Source: Bacteroidota bacterium
Lineage (GTDB): Bacteria; Bacteroidota; Bacteroidia; Flavobacteriales; Weeksellaceae
Direction of reading: 5' to 3'
Assembly: GCA_023386965.1 (NCBI GenBank)
Contig: JAEWIR010000013.1
Coordinates: 1-48,389 of the forward strand
Length of the DNA: 48,389 bases
Of this stretch, positions 8,727 to 16,307 are shown piece by piece. The position numbers and the translations under genes were made by a program. How positions within the stretch are numbered: the first letter of the stretch is position 1; every line of letters begins with the position of its first letter. The notes under the pieces were generated by a model, which made no database searches, was not told the DNA's origin, and saw nothing but the letters and a program-made list of their open reading frames with translations.

Positions 8727-9006
8727 CTATCTCAACATTGTGTCATTCCATTCTCTAATGGTAATTTCAGAAACAATTCCTTCCAGTACGAAGGGGGTTT
8801 TTTTTGCTGAATTCCTCCGCCGAAACTTTGTCAGTAAATATACCCATTAAACCTTCTCCGGGGTTACCGTAAGGCCCTATACCCAAAACTTTTCCGGAAG
8901 TTTTAAAATCTTCCACCACTGCAGCATGCCTTGGGTATACTTCCATAATCCTCTCCATGGTAATATCCGGTTTAGTTCCGTAAAAAAGTACCGCTTTCAT
9001 TTTCAA
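8727..9006 (-). pseudogene. YCII-like protein gene with a frameshift in a homopolymer run
   Basis: The frame from the ATG at 9006 codes for a YCII-like protein (MKAVLFYG..., RHAAVVEDF, GIGPYG, AEEF), but breaks at a minus-strand A8-C5 run (8793-8805) and stops early near 8767. Removing one base there restores PFVLEGIVSEITIREWN and a stop at 8727, giving 92 residues, the usual size for this alpha+beta ferredoxin-like family. Either the gene carries a real +1 insertion or the base count is a sequencing error; the sequence alone cannot decide. It starts 20 nt after polA on the same strand, so it is probably co-transcribed with polA. YCII-like proteins have mostly unknown function. Confidence 0.85.
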
Positions 9007-9026
9007 ATTATTTATTTAAAGTGTAA

Positions 9027-11873
9027 TTAATGTGCCTCAAGCCAGTTAGCGCCGGCACCTACTTCCACAAGCAAGGGGACTTTTGTTTCCAGCGCCGATT
9101 CCATTTCGGTCCGGATAAGTTCGGTAACAGCCTCTACCTCTTCAACTGGAGCTTCAAAAAGAAGTTCGTCATGAACCTGCAGAAGCATTTTGGTCTGCAT
9201 TTTCCGTTCCGTTAACTTCTTATCTATTTTTATCATGGCGAGTTTTATCACATCCGCCGCGCTTCCCTGTATCGGTGCGTTCACAGCATTCCTTTCGGCA
9301 TGGGCCTTCACCACAAAGTTGGCAGAATTAATATCTTTCAGATGCCTCTTACGCTTCAGTACTGTTTCCACATAACCCTGTTCCTGAGCCTTCTTCACCT
9401 GTTCCGACATATATTTTTTAAGTTGCGGATAGGTCTCAAAGTAAGCTTCAATCATCTGCTTGGCCTCGGTTCTTGAAAGTCCCGTCTGCTCAGCCAGCGC
9501 AAATGCGCCCTGACCGTAGATAATCCCGAAGTTGACAGTTTTGGCCTGGCTGCGCTGTGTTTTGCTTACTTCCTCCAAAGGAATATTGAAGAGTTTGGAC
9601 GCTGTAGAAGCGTGAATATCCTCACCGTTCTGAAAGGCCTGGATCATATTTTCCTCATTGGAAATCTCCGCAATAAGCCGGAGTTCAATCTGCGAATAAT
9701 CCGCTGAAATGATTTTCCTGCCCTCACCAGCCACAAATGCTCCCCTGATTTGCTGGCCGCGTTCCGTCCGTATCGGAATATTCTGCAGATTGGGATTCAC
9801 ACTGGCCAGACGGCCGGTTGCAGCCGTGGTTTGGGAAAATGTGGTGTGTACGCGGTTATCATCTTTGTCAATCTGCTGTGGAAGTGCATCCACATAAGTT
9901 GACTTCAGTTTCTGGTAGGTTCGGTATTCCAGGATATGCTTTATGATTTCATGTTTGGATGAAAGTTTCTGCAGAATATCTTCAGAAGTGGCATACTGTC
10001 CGGTCTTGGTCTTTTTAGCTTTTGGGTCCAGCTGCAGTTTGTCGAAAAGAATTTCGCCCAACTGCCGCGGCGAATTCATATTAAACTCCTCGCCCGACAG
10101 TTCAAATATCTTCGCCTCCAACGCGCGGAGATCCTCTTCCAGATCTTTACTCTCCTGCTGCAGCCAGGCCTGGTCCAAAGACACACCTTCCAGTTCCATC
10201 TTTGCCAGAACTTCCATCAACGGCATTTCAACTTTATAGAAAAGATCTTCCAGGTCTTCCTTTTTAAGTTGAGGAGCGAATAGTTCGAAGAGTTGCCAGG
10301 TAATATCTGCATCTTCGGCTACATAAGCGGTTTGTTCTTCCACGGACAGATCACGTAAAGTTCCCTGTTTCTTTCCTTTTTTGCCAATGAGTGTCTCTAT
10401 GGCGACCGGTTTGTACTGCAGGAAGACTTCTGACAGATAATCGAGACCGTGGCGCCCGTCCGGGTTCAGCAGGTAATGTGCAATCATCGTATCGAACATG
10501 GCTCCCTTTACCTCTATACCATATTGCTGAAGGATCTTGAAATCTATCTTCAGATTATGAGCTATTTTTATTATGTCCTCCCTTTCGAAAAACGGACGGA
10601 AAATTTCCAGCGTTTCCAAAGCCTCACTTCTGTTTTCGGAAAGAGGTACGTAATAGGCAAGTCCCTTGCGGTAACAGAAGCTGATGCCAACGATATCGGC
10701 TTCCATTTCATTCAGCGAGTTGAGTTCAGTATCAAAACTTACCGCCCGCTGCTTCAGCAGAGTGCTTACCAACAGTTTCTGAGCTGCAGCCGTATCTGCA
10801 AACTGATAAAGATGGTCGTTGCTTTCAATTGTGGTTTTGGTCTCGGTAGCTCGGTCCAGTTCTTCGTAATTGGCAAAGAGATCCAGCTGAGTGGGCCCGG
10901 AAGTCCGGGATTCATCAGCATTATTTACATTCACCTGCTCATAGCCGGCAAGCTTCTTAACGTCACTGTTTTCAGTTGTGGACGGTGCAAAAGCCCTGTA
11001 AAGGTTTTCGTAAAGGCGGCGGAACTCCAGTTCATCAAAAACAGATTTAACCTGCTCAAAATCAGGGATTTCAAGATCGTACTGTTCCTGGTGAAACTCA
11101 ATCGGTGCATCACAGATAATGGTGGCAAGTTTCTTTGACAGGATTCCGCGCTCTGCGCTGGCTTCCACCTTTTCGCGGAGCTTCCCCTTTATCTGATCCG
11201 TATTGGCCAGCAGATTTTCAATATTTCCGTACTCCTTCAGGAATTTCTTGGCGGTCTTCTCGCCCACACCTTCAAGTCCGGGTATATTATCCACGGAATC
11301 GCCCATCATAGCCAGGAAATCAATGACCTGTTTTGGGTCTTCAATTTCATATTTGGCTTTTACCTCCTCCACACCCAGGATTTCAAATTCCGCGCCTTTG
11401 ATACCCGGTTTGTAGATTTTTATTTTTTCAGTAACCAGCTGCGCAAAATCTTTGTCGGGGGTAACCATATAGGTGGTATAACCTTCTTTTTCAGCCTTGC
11501 AGGCAATGGTGCCAATCACATCGTCCGCCTCATAGCCTTCCACACCCAGGATGGGTACATGCATAGCCTGAAGAATACGGTGGATGTATGGGATGGCAAT
11601 GGTAATTGCTTCCGGGGTTTCACTTCGGTTGGCCTTATAATCAGCAAAATCAACAGTTCTTACACTTGCCACACCCACATCAAAAACCACGGCTAAATGC
11701 GAAGGTTTTTCCCGGCGGATCAGTTCGATAAGCGAGTTCGTAAATCCAAAAATCGCCGAAGTATCCTTACCGTCACTCGTCATTCGCGGACTGCGGATCA
11801 GAGCGTAATATCCACGGAAAATCATGGCATAGGCATCAATCAGAAAGAGCCTTTTATCGTTGTTGTGTGACAT
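9027..11873 (-). CDS. polA: DNA polymerase I
   Basis: A 948-residue three-domain enzyme. Residues 1-290 form the 5'-3' flap nuclease with the helix-hairpin segment NIPGLEGVGEKTAKKF. Residues 350-540 are the 3'-5' exonuclease, with an intact DxE (381-383), Asn440/Asp444 and YVAED (517-521), so proofreading should be active. The polymerase domain has motif A DYSQIELR (Asp725), motif B RSQAKTVNFGIIYG (774-787) and motif C QVHDEL. It acts in Okazaki-fragment processing and repair synthesis. A TATCTTTG box ends 4 nt before the start. The YCII-like gene follows after 20 nt. Confidence 0.98.
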   Translation of the reverse strand: MSHNNDKRLFLIDAYAMIFRGYYALIRSPRMTSDGKDTSAIFGFTNSLIELIRREKPSHLAVVFDVGVASVRTVDFADYKANRSETPEAITIAIPYIHRILQAMHVPILGVEGYEADDVIGTIACKAEKEGYTTYMVTPDKDFAQLVTEKIKIYKPGIKGAEFEILGVEEVKAKYEIEDPKQVIDFLAMMGDSVDNIPGLEGVGEKTAKKFLKEYGNIENLLANTDQIKGKLREKVEASAERGILSKKLATIICDAPIEFHQEQYDLEIPDFEQVKSVFDELEFRRLYENLYRAFAPSTTENSDVKKLAGYEQVNVNNADESRTSGPTQLDLFANYEELDRATETKTTIESNDHLYQFADTAAAQKLLVSTLLKQRAVSFDTELNSLNEMEADIVGISFCYRKGLAYYVPLSENRSEALETLEIFRPFFEREDIIKIAHNLKIDFKILQQYGIEVKGAMFDTMIAHYLLNPDGRHGLDYLSEVFLQYKPVAIETLIGKKGKKQGTLRDLSVEEQTAYVAEDADITWQLFELFAPQLKKEDLEDLFYKVEMPLMEVLAKMELEGVSLDQAWLQQESKDLEEDLRALEAKIFELSGEEFNMNSPRQLGEILFDKLQLDPKAKKTKTGQYATSEDILQKLSSKHEIIKHILEYRTYQKLKSTYVDALPQQIDKDDNRVHTTFSQTTAATGRLASVNPNLQNIPIRTERGQQIRGAFVAGEGRKIISADYSQIELRLIAEISNEENMIQAFQNGEDIHASTASKLFNIPLEEVSKTQRSQAKTVNFGIIYGQGAFALAEQTGLSRTEAKQMIEAYFETYPQLKKYMSEQVKKAQEQGYVETVLKRKRHLKDINSANFVVKAHAERNAVNAPIQGSAADVIKLAMIKIDKKLTERKMQTKMLLQVHDELLFEAPVEEVEAVTELIRTEMESALETKVPLLVEVGAGANWLEAH

Positions 11874-11877
11874 GAAG

Positions 11878-11885
11878 CAAAGATA
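11878..11885 (-). promoter_or_regulatory. -7 box TATCTTTG at polA
   Basis: A perfect TAnnTTTG match on the minus strand with 4 nt (CTTC) between it and the polA ATG. This placement suggests a leaderless or nearly leaderless polA transcript. No matching -33 TTG was found. Confidence 0.5.
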
Positions 11886-12032
11886 GGAAATTGGTTTAAT
11901 TCGCTGCTGGGAAAGAGACCTTCAGCAGCCTACGAAATTACCACCTCTTTAAACTCCGGAAGCAGCACGACCTTTCAGGTAAAAAAAATTGCCTGTGGTA
12001 CATTTTTTTCTTTACTGAGGAAAAATATCCTT

Positions 12033-13694
12033 ATGGCCCTGGAGCAACTCAGCAACTACACCAAATTTTTCAGTTTCATCCTGAAATATTACGACAGCGA
12101 TATCGTAAAATCCACCGCAAACACAGCCCTGAAGGAAGAGGCCGAAACAGACCTGGAATTCAGCCAAAAGCCTGAGGAATTGGTGGAAGATCTTAAGAAA
12201 ATGGGACCAACTTATGTAAAACTTGGCCAGTTGCTTTCCACACGGCCTGATTTGTTGCCGGACCATTATCTGAAAGCACTGGCAAACCTACAGGACGATG
12301 TGGAAACCATCTCCTATGAAGAAGTGGAAAAGATATTTGAGGAGGAAATTGGCGTCCGCATAAAAAAGGCTTTTGTTGAATTTGATCCCGTGCCGCTGGC
12401 CAGCGCATCTATTGGGCAGGTGCATAAAGCAGTACTGCACTCAGGGCGGATAGTTGCTGTTAAAATACAGCGCCCCGGAGTGCGCAGGAATTTTCTGGAA
12501 GACCTGGATACACTGCAGCAAATGGCCGATTTGGCGGTCTCACATTCCAAGGCAGCCCGGAAGTATGCTTTGAACGATATTATAGAGGAACTGCGCTATA
12601 TCCTGCTTAATGAACTGGACTATAATAAGGAAGCCCAGAATCTGACCATCCTGAGAGAAAACCTTAAGATGTTCGATTACCTCATCATTCCATCTCCGGT
12701 GGCCGAATATTCATCGTCCAAAGTCCTCACGATGGATTTTATTGAAGGCAAAAAAATAACTTCTCTCGGAAAGCTCATCCGCACGGAAGTGGATTTCAAC
12801 CCACTCATTGATGACCTTGTAGAAGCTTATCTGAAACAGATTATTGTAGACGGTTTCGCCCATGCTGATCCGCATCCGGGCAATATCCATCTTACTTCCG
12901 ATAACAGGGTGGCTCTTATGGATTTGGGAATGGTGGCTAAATTCAGTCCCAAGCTGCAGGAAAAAATCATGATGCTACTGGTAGGAATGAGCAAAAAGGA
13001 CGGCGACGCCATTAGCGAAGCTTTGCTGGAAATGAGCGAATTTGATAATGCAACTGCCCATGTCGATTCATTCAGGAAAAACATAAACCGGCTGGTGATG
13101 GACAGCACAAGTACCAACGCGGAGGACATGGAAACCGGCCGAGTACTGCTGCAAATGAACCGGATTGCCGCGGATGAGGGTATTAAACTCGCCGTAGAAC
13201 TCAACATACTTGGTAAGATCCTGCTGAACCTGGACCAGATTATTGCCGTGCTGACGCCGAAATACGATTTGCAGCAGGCCATAAGGAGGTTTATGGAGAA
13301 AATGGTGAACCAGAAAATGAAACAGGAACTGAAGCCGGAAAATTTCTACGGTTACCTGCTGGACAATAAAAAACTGGCTGAAAACCTGCCCGGCCGCCTC
13401 AACAAGATTACTGAACGTATGGCGGCCAATGAATTTGAGCTGAAGATCAACGCGCTGGACGAAGACCGACTGACCGACGGTTTTCAGAAAGTTGCCAACC
13501 GAATCACTTCGGGACTTATCATTGCCGCAATGATTATCGGTGCCGCCCTACTGATGCGTATTCCATCCAGTTATTCCATTTTAGGCTACGGCATCCTGCC
13601 CTTTATTTTCTTTATCATTGCCATCAGCCTGGGCTTATATCTGGTTTATAATATTATGTTTCGGGATGAACATTACAGAAAGAGGAAGGATTAG
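12033..13694 (+). CDS. ABC1/AarF/UbiB family atypical kinase
   Basis: A 553-residue membrane-anchored member of the UbiB family. Visible features are the KxGQ motif KLGQ (63-66), the Ala-rich replacement of the glycine loop LASASIGQVHKA, the VAVKIQ lysine (Lys144), the catalytic-loop variant HADPHPGN and the DLG metal motif. Two C-terminal hydrophobic segments (about 497-513 and 518-545) anchor it. Family members bind ATP and support isoprenoid-quinone or other lipid homeostasis. Flavobacteria use menaquinone, so a strict ubiquinone role is unlikely and I give no symbol. It is divergent from polA. Confidence 0.92.
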   Translation: MALEQLSNYTKFFSFILKYYDSDIVKSTANTALKEEAETDLEFSQKPEELVEDLKKMGPTYVKLGQLLSTRPDLLPDHYLKALANLQDDVETISYEEVEKIFEEEIGVRIKKAFVEFDPVPLASASIGQVHKAVLHSGRIVAVKIQRPGVRRNFLEDLDTLQQMADLAVSHSKAARKYALNDIIEELRYILLNELDYNKEAQNLTILRENLKMFDYLIIPSPVAEYSSSKVLTMDFIEGKKITSLGKLIRTEVDFNPLIDDLVEAYLKQIIVDGFAHADPHPGNIHLTSDNRVALMDLGMVAKFSPKLQEKIMMLLVGMSKKDGDAISEALLEMSEFDNATAHVDSFRKNINRLVMDSTSTNAEDMETGRVLLQMNRIAADEGIKLAVELNILGKILLNLDQIIAVLTPKYDLQQAIRRFMEKMVNQKMKQELKPENFYGYLLDNKKLAENLPGRLNKITERMAANEFELKINALDEDRLTDGFQKVANRITSGLIIAAMIIGAALLMRIPSSYSILGYGILPFIFFIIAISLGLYLVYNIMFRDEHYRKRKD

Positions 13695-13699
13695 AGAAA

Positions 13700-13734
13700 T
13701 TAGATGCTAGAAGTTAGAGGTTAGAGGTTAGAGG
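13700..13734. repeat. Heptanucleotide tandem array 1 (TTAGAGG-type, 5 units)
   Basis: Five consecutive 7-nt units: TTAGATG, CTAGAAG, then three perfect TTAGAGG. The array begins 5 nt after the UbiB-like stop codon. It is 35 bp long, the same length and period as the second array 15 nt further on. Confidence 0.9.
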
Positions 13735-13749
13735 AAAGGTAATAGAATC

Positions 13750-13784
13750 GAGAGCCGAAAACCGAAAGCCGAAAGCCGAAAGCC
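13750..13784. repeat. Heptanucleotide tandem array 2 (GAAAGCC-type, 5 units)
   Basis: Five consecutive 7-nt units: GAGAGCC, GAAAACC, then three perfect GAAAGCC. A purine-rich tract (about 13785-13838) with further imperfect AGAGAAA repetition follows. The block lies 120-200 nt upstream of the HipA-like gene. Confidence 0.9.
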
Positions 13785-13905
13785 AAGATGTAAGAAGAAA
13801 GAGAAAAGAGAAAAGAAGTAAGAATAACGAAGAAAATAATGCTCTTAGGGTGGCTCATTTCGGGCAACTTTTTTATTTCATGGTTTTGGCGTTAATTTGT
13901 AGTCT

Positions 13906-14685
13906 ATGCGGGATTTATCTTTACGGACAGTTACGGTGATGCGCTACATCCTTCCATTGCGGGAAGGAGGTTCACTGCCGGCCCTGGCGGAAGCCGATGA
14001 CGATTTTAAATATGTTCTGAAGTTCCGCGGCGGCGGGCACGGCGTGAAAATGCTGATCTCCGAACTCCTGGGCGGCAAGATCGCTGAAGTATTGGGTCTG
14101 AAAATTCCTGAACTGGTATTTGCCAACCTTGATGTGGATTTTGGCCGTACCGAAGCCGACGAGGAAATCCAGGACCTGCTGAAATCCTCCGAAGGTTTGA
14201 ATCTGGCACTGCACTTCCTGTCCGGAGCCATTGCTTATGACGCTTCTGTAAAGGTGGATCCGTTGCTGGCTTCAAAGATTGTCTGGCTCGACGCATTTAT
14301 TACCAATATAGACCGCACCCACAAAAACACCAACCTTCTGATGTGGAATAAAGAGCTTTGGGTCATTGACAACGGTGCTTCCTTTTACTTCCACCATTCA
14401 TGGATGAATTTCGAAAAGCTCGCTTTAAGCCCTTTTGCTTATGTGAAGGACCATGTACTGCTTTCACAAGCTACGATGCTGGACGAAGCTGATGCTTTTG
14501 CCAAAACGGTACTGAATACTGAAATACTGCGCCAAATCGCGGAACTGATTCCTGATGACTGGCTGCACTGGAAAGATACCGACGAGACACCTGAACAGAT
14601 CCGGGAAGTATATTTTACTTTCATGAAAACCAGGCTGGAGAACTCTGCTAACTTTGTAAATGAAGCTCAGAATGCAAGAGGTTAA
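13906..14685 (+). CDS. HipA-like kinase (HipA_2 type)
   Basis: A 259-residue protein with the HipA-fold kinase signature in compact form. It shows YVLKFRG (Lys39, ATP-binding), ISELLGGKIAEVLGLKIPE (glutamate helix), ITNIDRTHKNTN (catalytic Asp136 with Asn143) and VIDNGASFYFHH (metal Asp155). All catalytic positions are present, so I infer an active Ser/Thr-type kinase. It lacks the N-terminal HipA domain of the classical toxin, and no HipB-like helix-turn-helix gene is beside it. Instead the next frame, overlapping its end, codes for a DUF3037 protein, an arrangement I recall in other genomes. ATGs at 13906 and 13939 are both possible starts. Target and role are unknown. Confidence 0.85.
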   Translation: MRDLSLRTVTVMRYILPLREGGSLPALAEADDDFKYVLKFRGGGHGVKMLISELLGGKIAEVLGLKIPELVFANLDVDFGRTEADEEIQDLLKSSEGLNLALHFLSGAIAYDASVKVDPLLASKIVWLDAFITNIDRTHKNTNLLMWNKELWVIDNGASFYFHHSWMNFEKLALSPFAYVKDHVLLSQATMLDEADAFAKTVLNTEILRQIAELIPDDWLHWKDTDETPEQIREVYFTFMKTRLENSANFVNEAQNARG

Positions 14686-15055
14686 GATTTACGAGTACGC
14701 CGTCATCCGTCTGGTACCGAAAGTGGAGCGCGAAGAGTTCTTCAATATCGGTTTGGTGATGTTTTCAAAAAGAGAAAAGTACATCCGTGTTGCGTTTCAT
14801 CTTTGTCCGGAAAAATTTGACCTGATGAAATGTGATATGGATAAGGAGGCCATACTGCAAAACCTGGAGAATTTCCGACATGTAGCCCATGGTGACAAAG
14901 CCGGTGGCCAGATTGCAGCTTTCGACATCCCCGAGCGTTTCCGCTGGCTAACAGCAGTACGCAGTTCGTTGATCCAAACCTCGCGCCCGCACCCCGGCAA
15001 AACCAACGATTTGGATAAAACGTTTGAGAGGCTGTTTGATGAATTGGTAAAGTAA
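14672..15055 (+). CDS. DUF3037 protein, partner of the HipA-like kinase
   Basis: A 127-residue soluble protein with the DUF3037 pattern: IYEYAVIRLVPKVEREEFFNIGLVMF at the N-terminus and a C-terminal ERFRWLTAVRSSLIQTS segment. Its start lies inside the end of the kinase gene (14-nt overlap from 14672, or 26 nt from the ATG at 14660), so the two should be translationally coupled. No catalytic motif is recognisable. The tight coupling suggests a subunit, inhibitor or substrate of the kinase; that is inference. Confidence 0.85.
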   Translation: MQEVKIYEYAVIRLVPKVEREEFFNIGLVMFSKREKYIRVAFHLCPEKFDLMKCDMDKEAILQNLENFRHVAHGDKAGGQIAAFDIPERFRWLTAVRSSLIQTSRPHPGKTNDLDKTFERLFDELVK

Positions 15056-15199
15056 AGAAATGGTGTGAAGGCATAACGGAGAAGCAATCCCTAACAGATT
15101 CATAAGAATTATGTTGATATTGCAGCTCCGTCCCGCCTTAATTAAAGACTACACACGGGCAAAACCAATGGTGGTATTTACCCGGCCTGGCAACAATCC

Positions 15200-15979
15200 T
15201 CATTCCTTATTCGCTGTATAATCGTCGAAAACCATTTCATATTCCTTTTCATCGGATGAAGCAGCGCTCTTAACTGAGTCCGATAAAGCGCCGAAATCTT
15301 CTTTATGAAATATGGATTTCCGCTGAATTTTGCCGAGTCCGATAAGCGGAATCAGGCCTTCTTCTGCATTCACCTTGTAGCCACTCGATTTCTGAAATTT
15401 AAGATTCAGATTAAGTGAGGCACTTGCCAAATCAATTGCCGGAACCTCTCCCGCAGCTTCAAAACCAATGGCGAAGTCGCTGGCAGTAGAAACCAAAATA
15501 AGCGCGCGTTTTGCATGTACCACAGAGGTGACCAGCACAAAATCCTTTTTCCAAACCGTACGGTCGGCCTCATGAATTTCCTTGATTTTCTGTCCGAGCT
15601 GATGTTTGTTTTCAATCATTTCGAAGACGCAGCCGGCGGCATTGAAAAAAACGGCATTCTTCTCCGAAAAATTAAATTCTATAGATGCTTTTACAGGCAC
15701 ACCCTGAACCGAGGCGCTGGCTTTGGGTATCAGTTTATATTCAACTCCTTTTTGGGAGGCGAAGGTTTTCTCATCCTGGGAATTGTCTTTCCGGGTGATA
15801 ATCCTGAAATCCTTCAGTGCTTCAATTTCCCTGATATTTCCCAGCGGAACAAAGATATTTCCATTCATGGTGCCATAATCACCAAGCTCCACCGGTAAAC
15901 CGGGCTCCCAAACGGCATATAAAACTTTCTGATTTTTCCTCACGGTGTTGGCATAGGCTTTTGCTACAGATGTGGACAT
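15200..15979 (-). CDS. Unknown 259-residue soluble protein
   Basis: I do not recognise the family. The N-terminal part reads as a conserved block (AYANTVRKNQKVLYAVWEPG, then LGDYGTMNGNIFVPLGNI). A beta-rich middle follows with alternating hydrophobic strands (VPVKASIEFNFSEKNAVFFN, LVTSVVHAKRALILVS), then an amphipathic segment (LASASLNLNLKFQKSSGY) and a charged C-terminal tail. There is no signal peptide, membrane helix or lipobox. It stands alone, convergent with the HipA-like/DUF3037 pair. The size and strand-rich layout would allow a pore-forming or carrier fold, but no motif proves one. Confidence 0.75.
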   Translation of the reverse strand: MSTSVAKAYANTVRKNQKVLYAVWEPGLPVELGDYGTMNGNIFVPLGNIREIEALKDFRIITRKDNSQDEKTFASQKGVEYKLIPKASASVQGVPVKASIEFNFSEKNAVFFNAAGCVFEMIENKHQLGQKIKEIHEADRTVWKKDFVLVTSVVHAKRALILVSTASDFAIGFEAAGEVPAIDLASASLNLNLKFQKSSGYKVNAEEGLIPLIGLGKIQRKSIFHKEDFGALSDSVKSAASSDEKEYEMVFDDYTANKE

Positions 15980-16307
15980 AATTTGTGTTTTTAATGGTTA
16001 ATAAGTTTACTTCAATAAGAAATAAAATTAATGAAAAATACATTCAGATTTACATCCGGACATTATTTAACCAAAAAAAAATGAAAATATTAACCGAATA
16101 CAGCCCACAGATGGAAACTAAAACAGTAATCGGGAGAAAAAAATACTGAGCAAGAACATAATTGCGATAAAGAAGTAGGGCGAAGAAGCGGTCCCTTAGT
16201 AAGTTTATCTCCGGAGGCGCCGCGTCATTCTGCCTGCGTTCCATTCCCGCAATTCAAACTCAGAATGCAACTGTTTTAATCCTTCAGTTTCCTTCTTCCA
16301 ACTTCTC
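15980..16307. other. 328-nt intergenic region between the unknown protein and the helicase gene
   Basis: The half next to the 15979 start is AT-rich and probably holds that gene's promoter, but no perfect TAnnTTTG box is visible. The half next to the helicase stop is more GC-rich (about 16180-16255). A 64-codon minus-strand frame (16050-16244) codes for a hydrophobic peptide of low credibility. No repeat or RNA gene is recognised. Confidence 0.5.

Noticed and set aside
16050..16244. 64-codon minus-strand frame with hydrophobic stretch between the unknown protein and the helicase genes
   Set aside because: Its hydrophobicity follows from the AT-rich antisense composition, there is no promoter box or ribosome-binding site, and the sequence matches no family I know.
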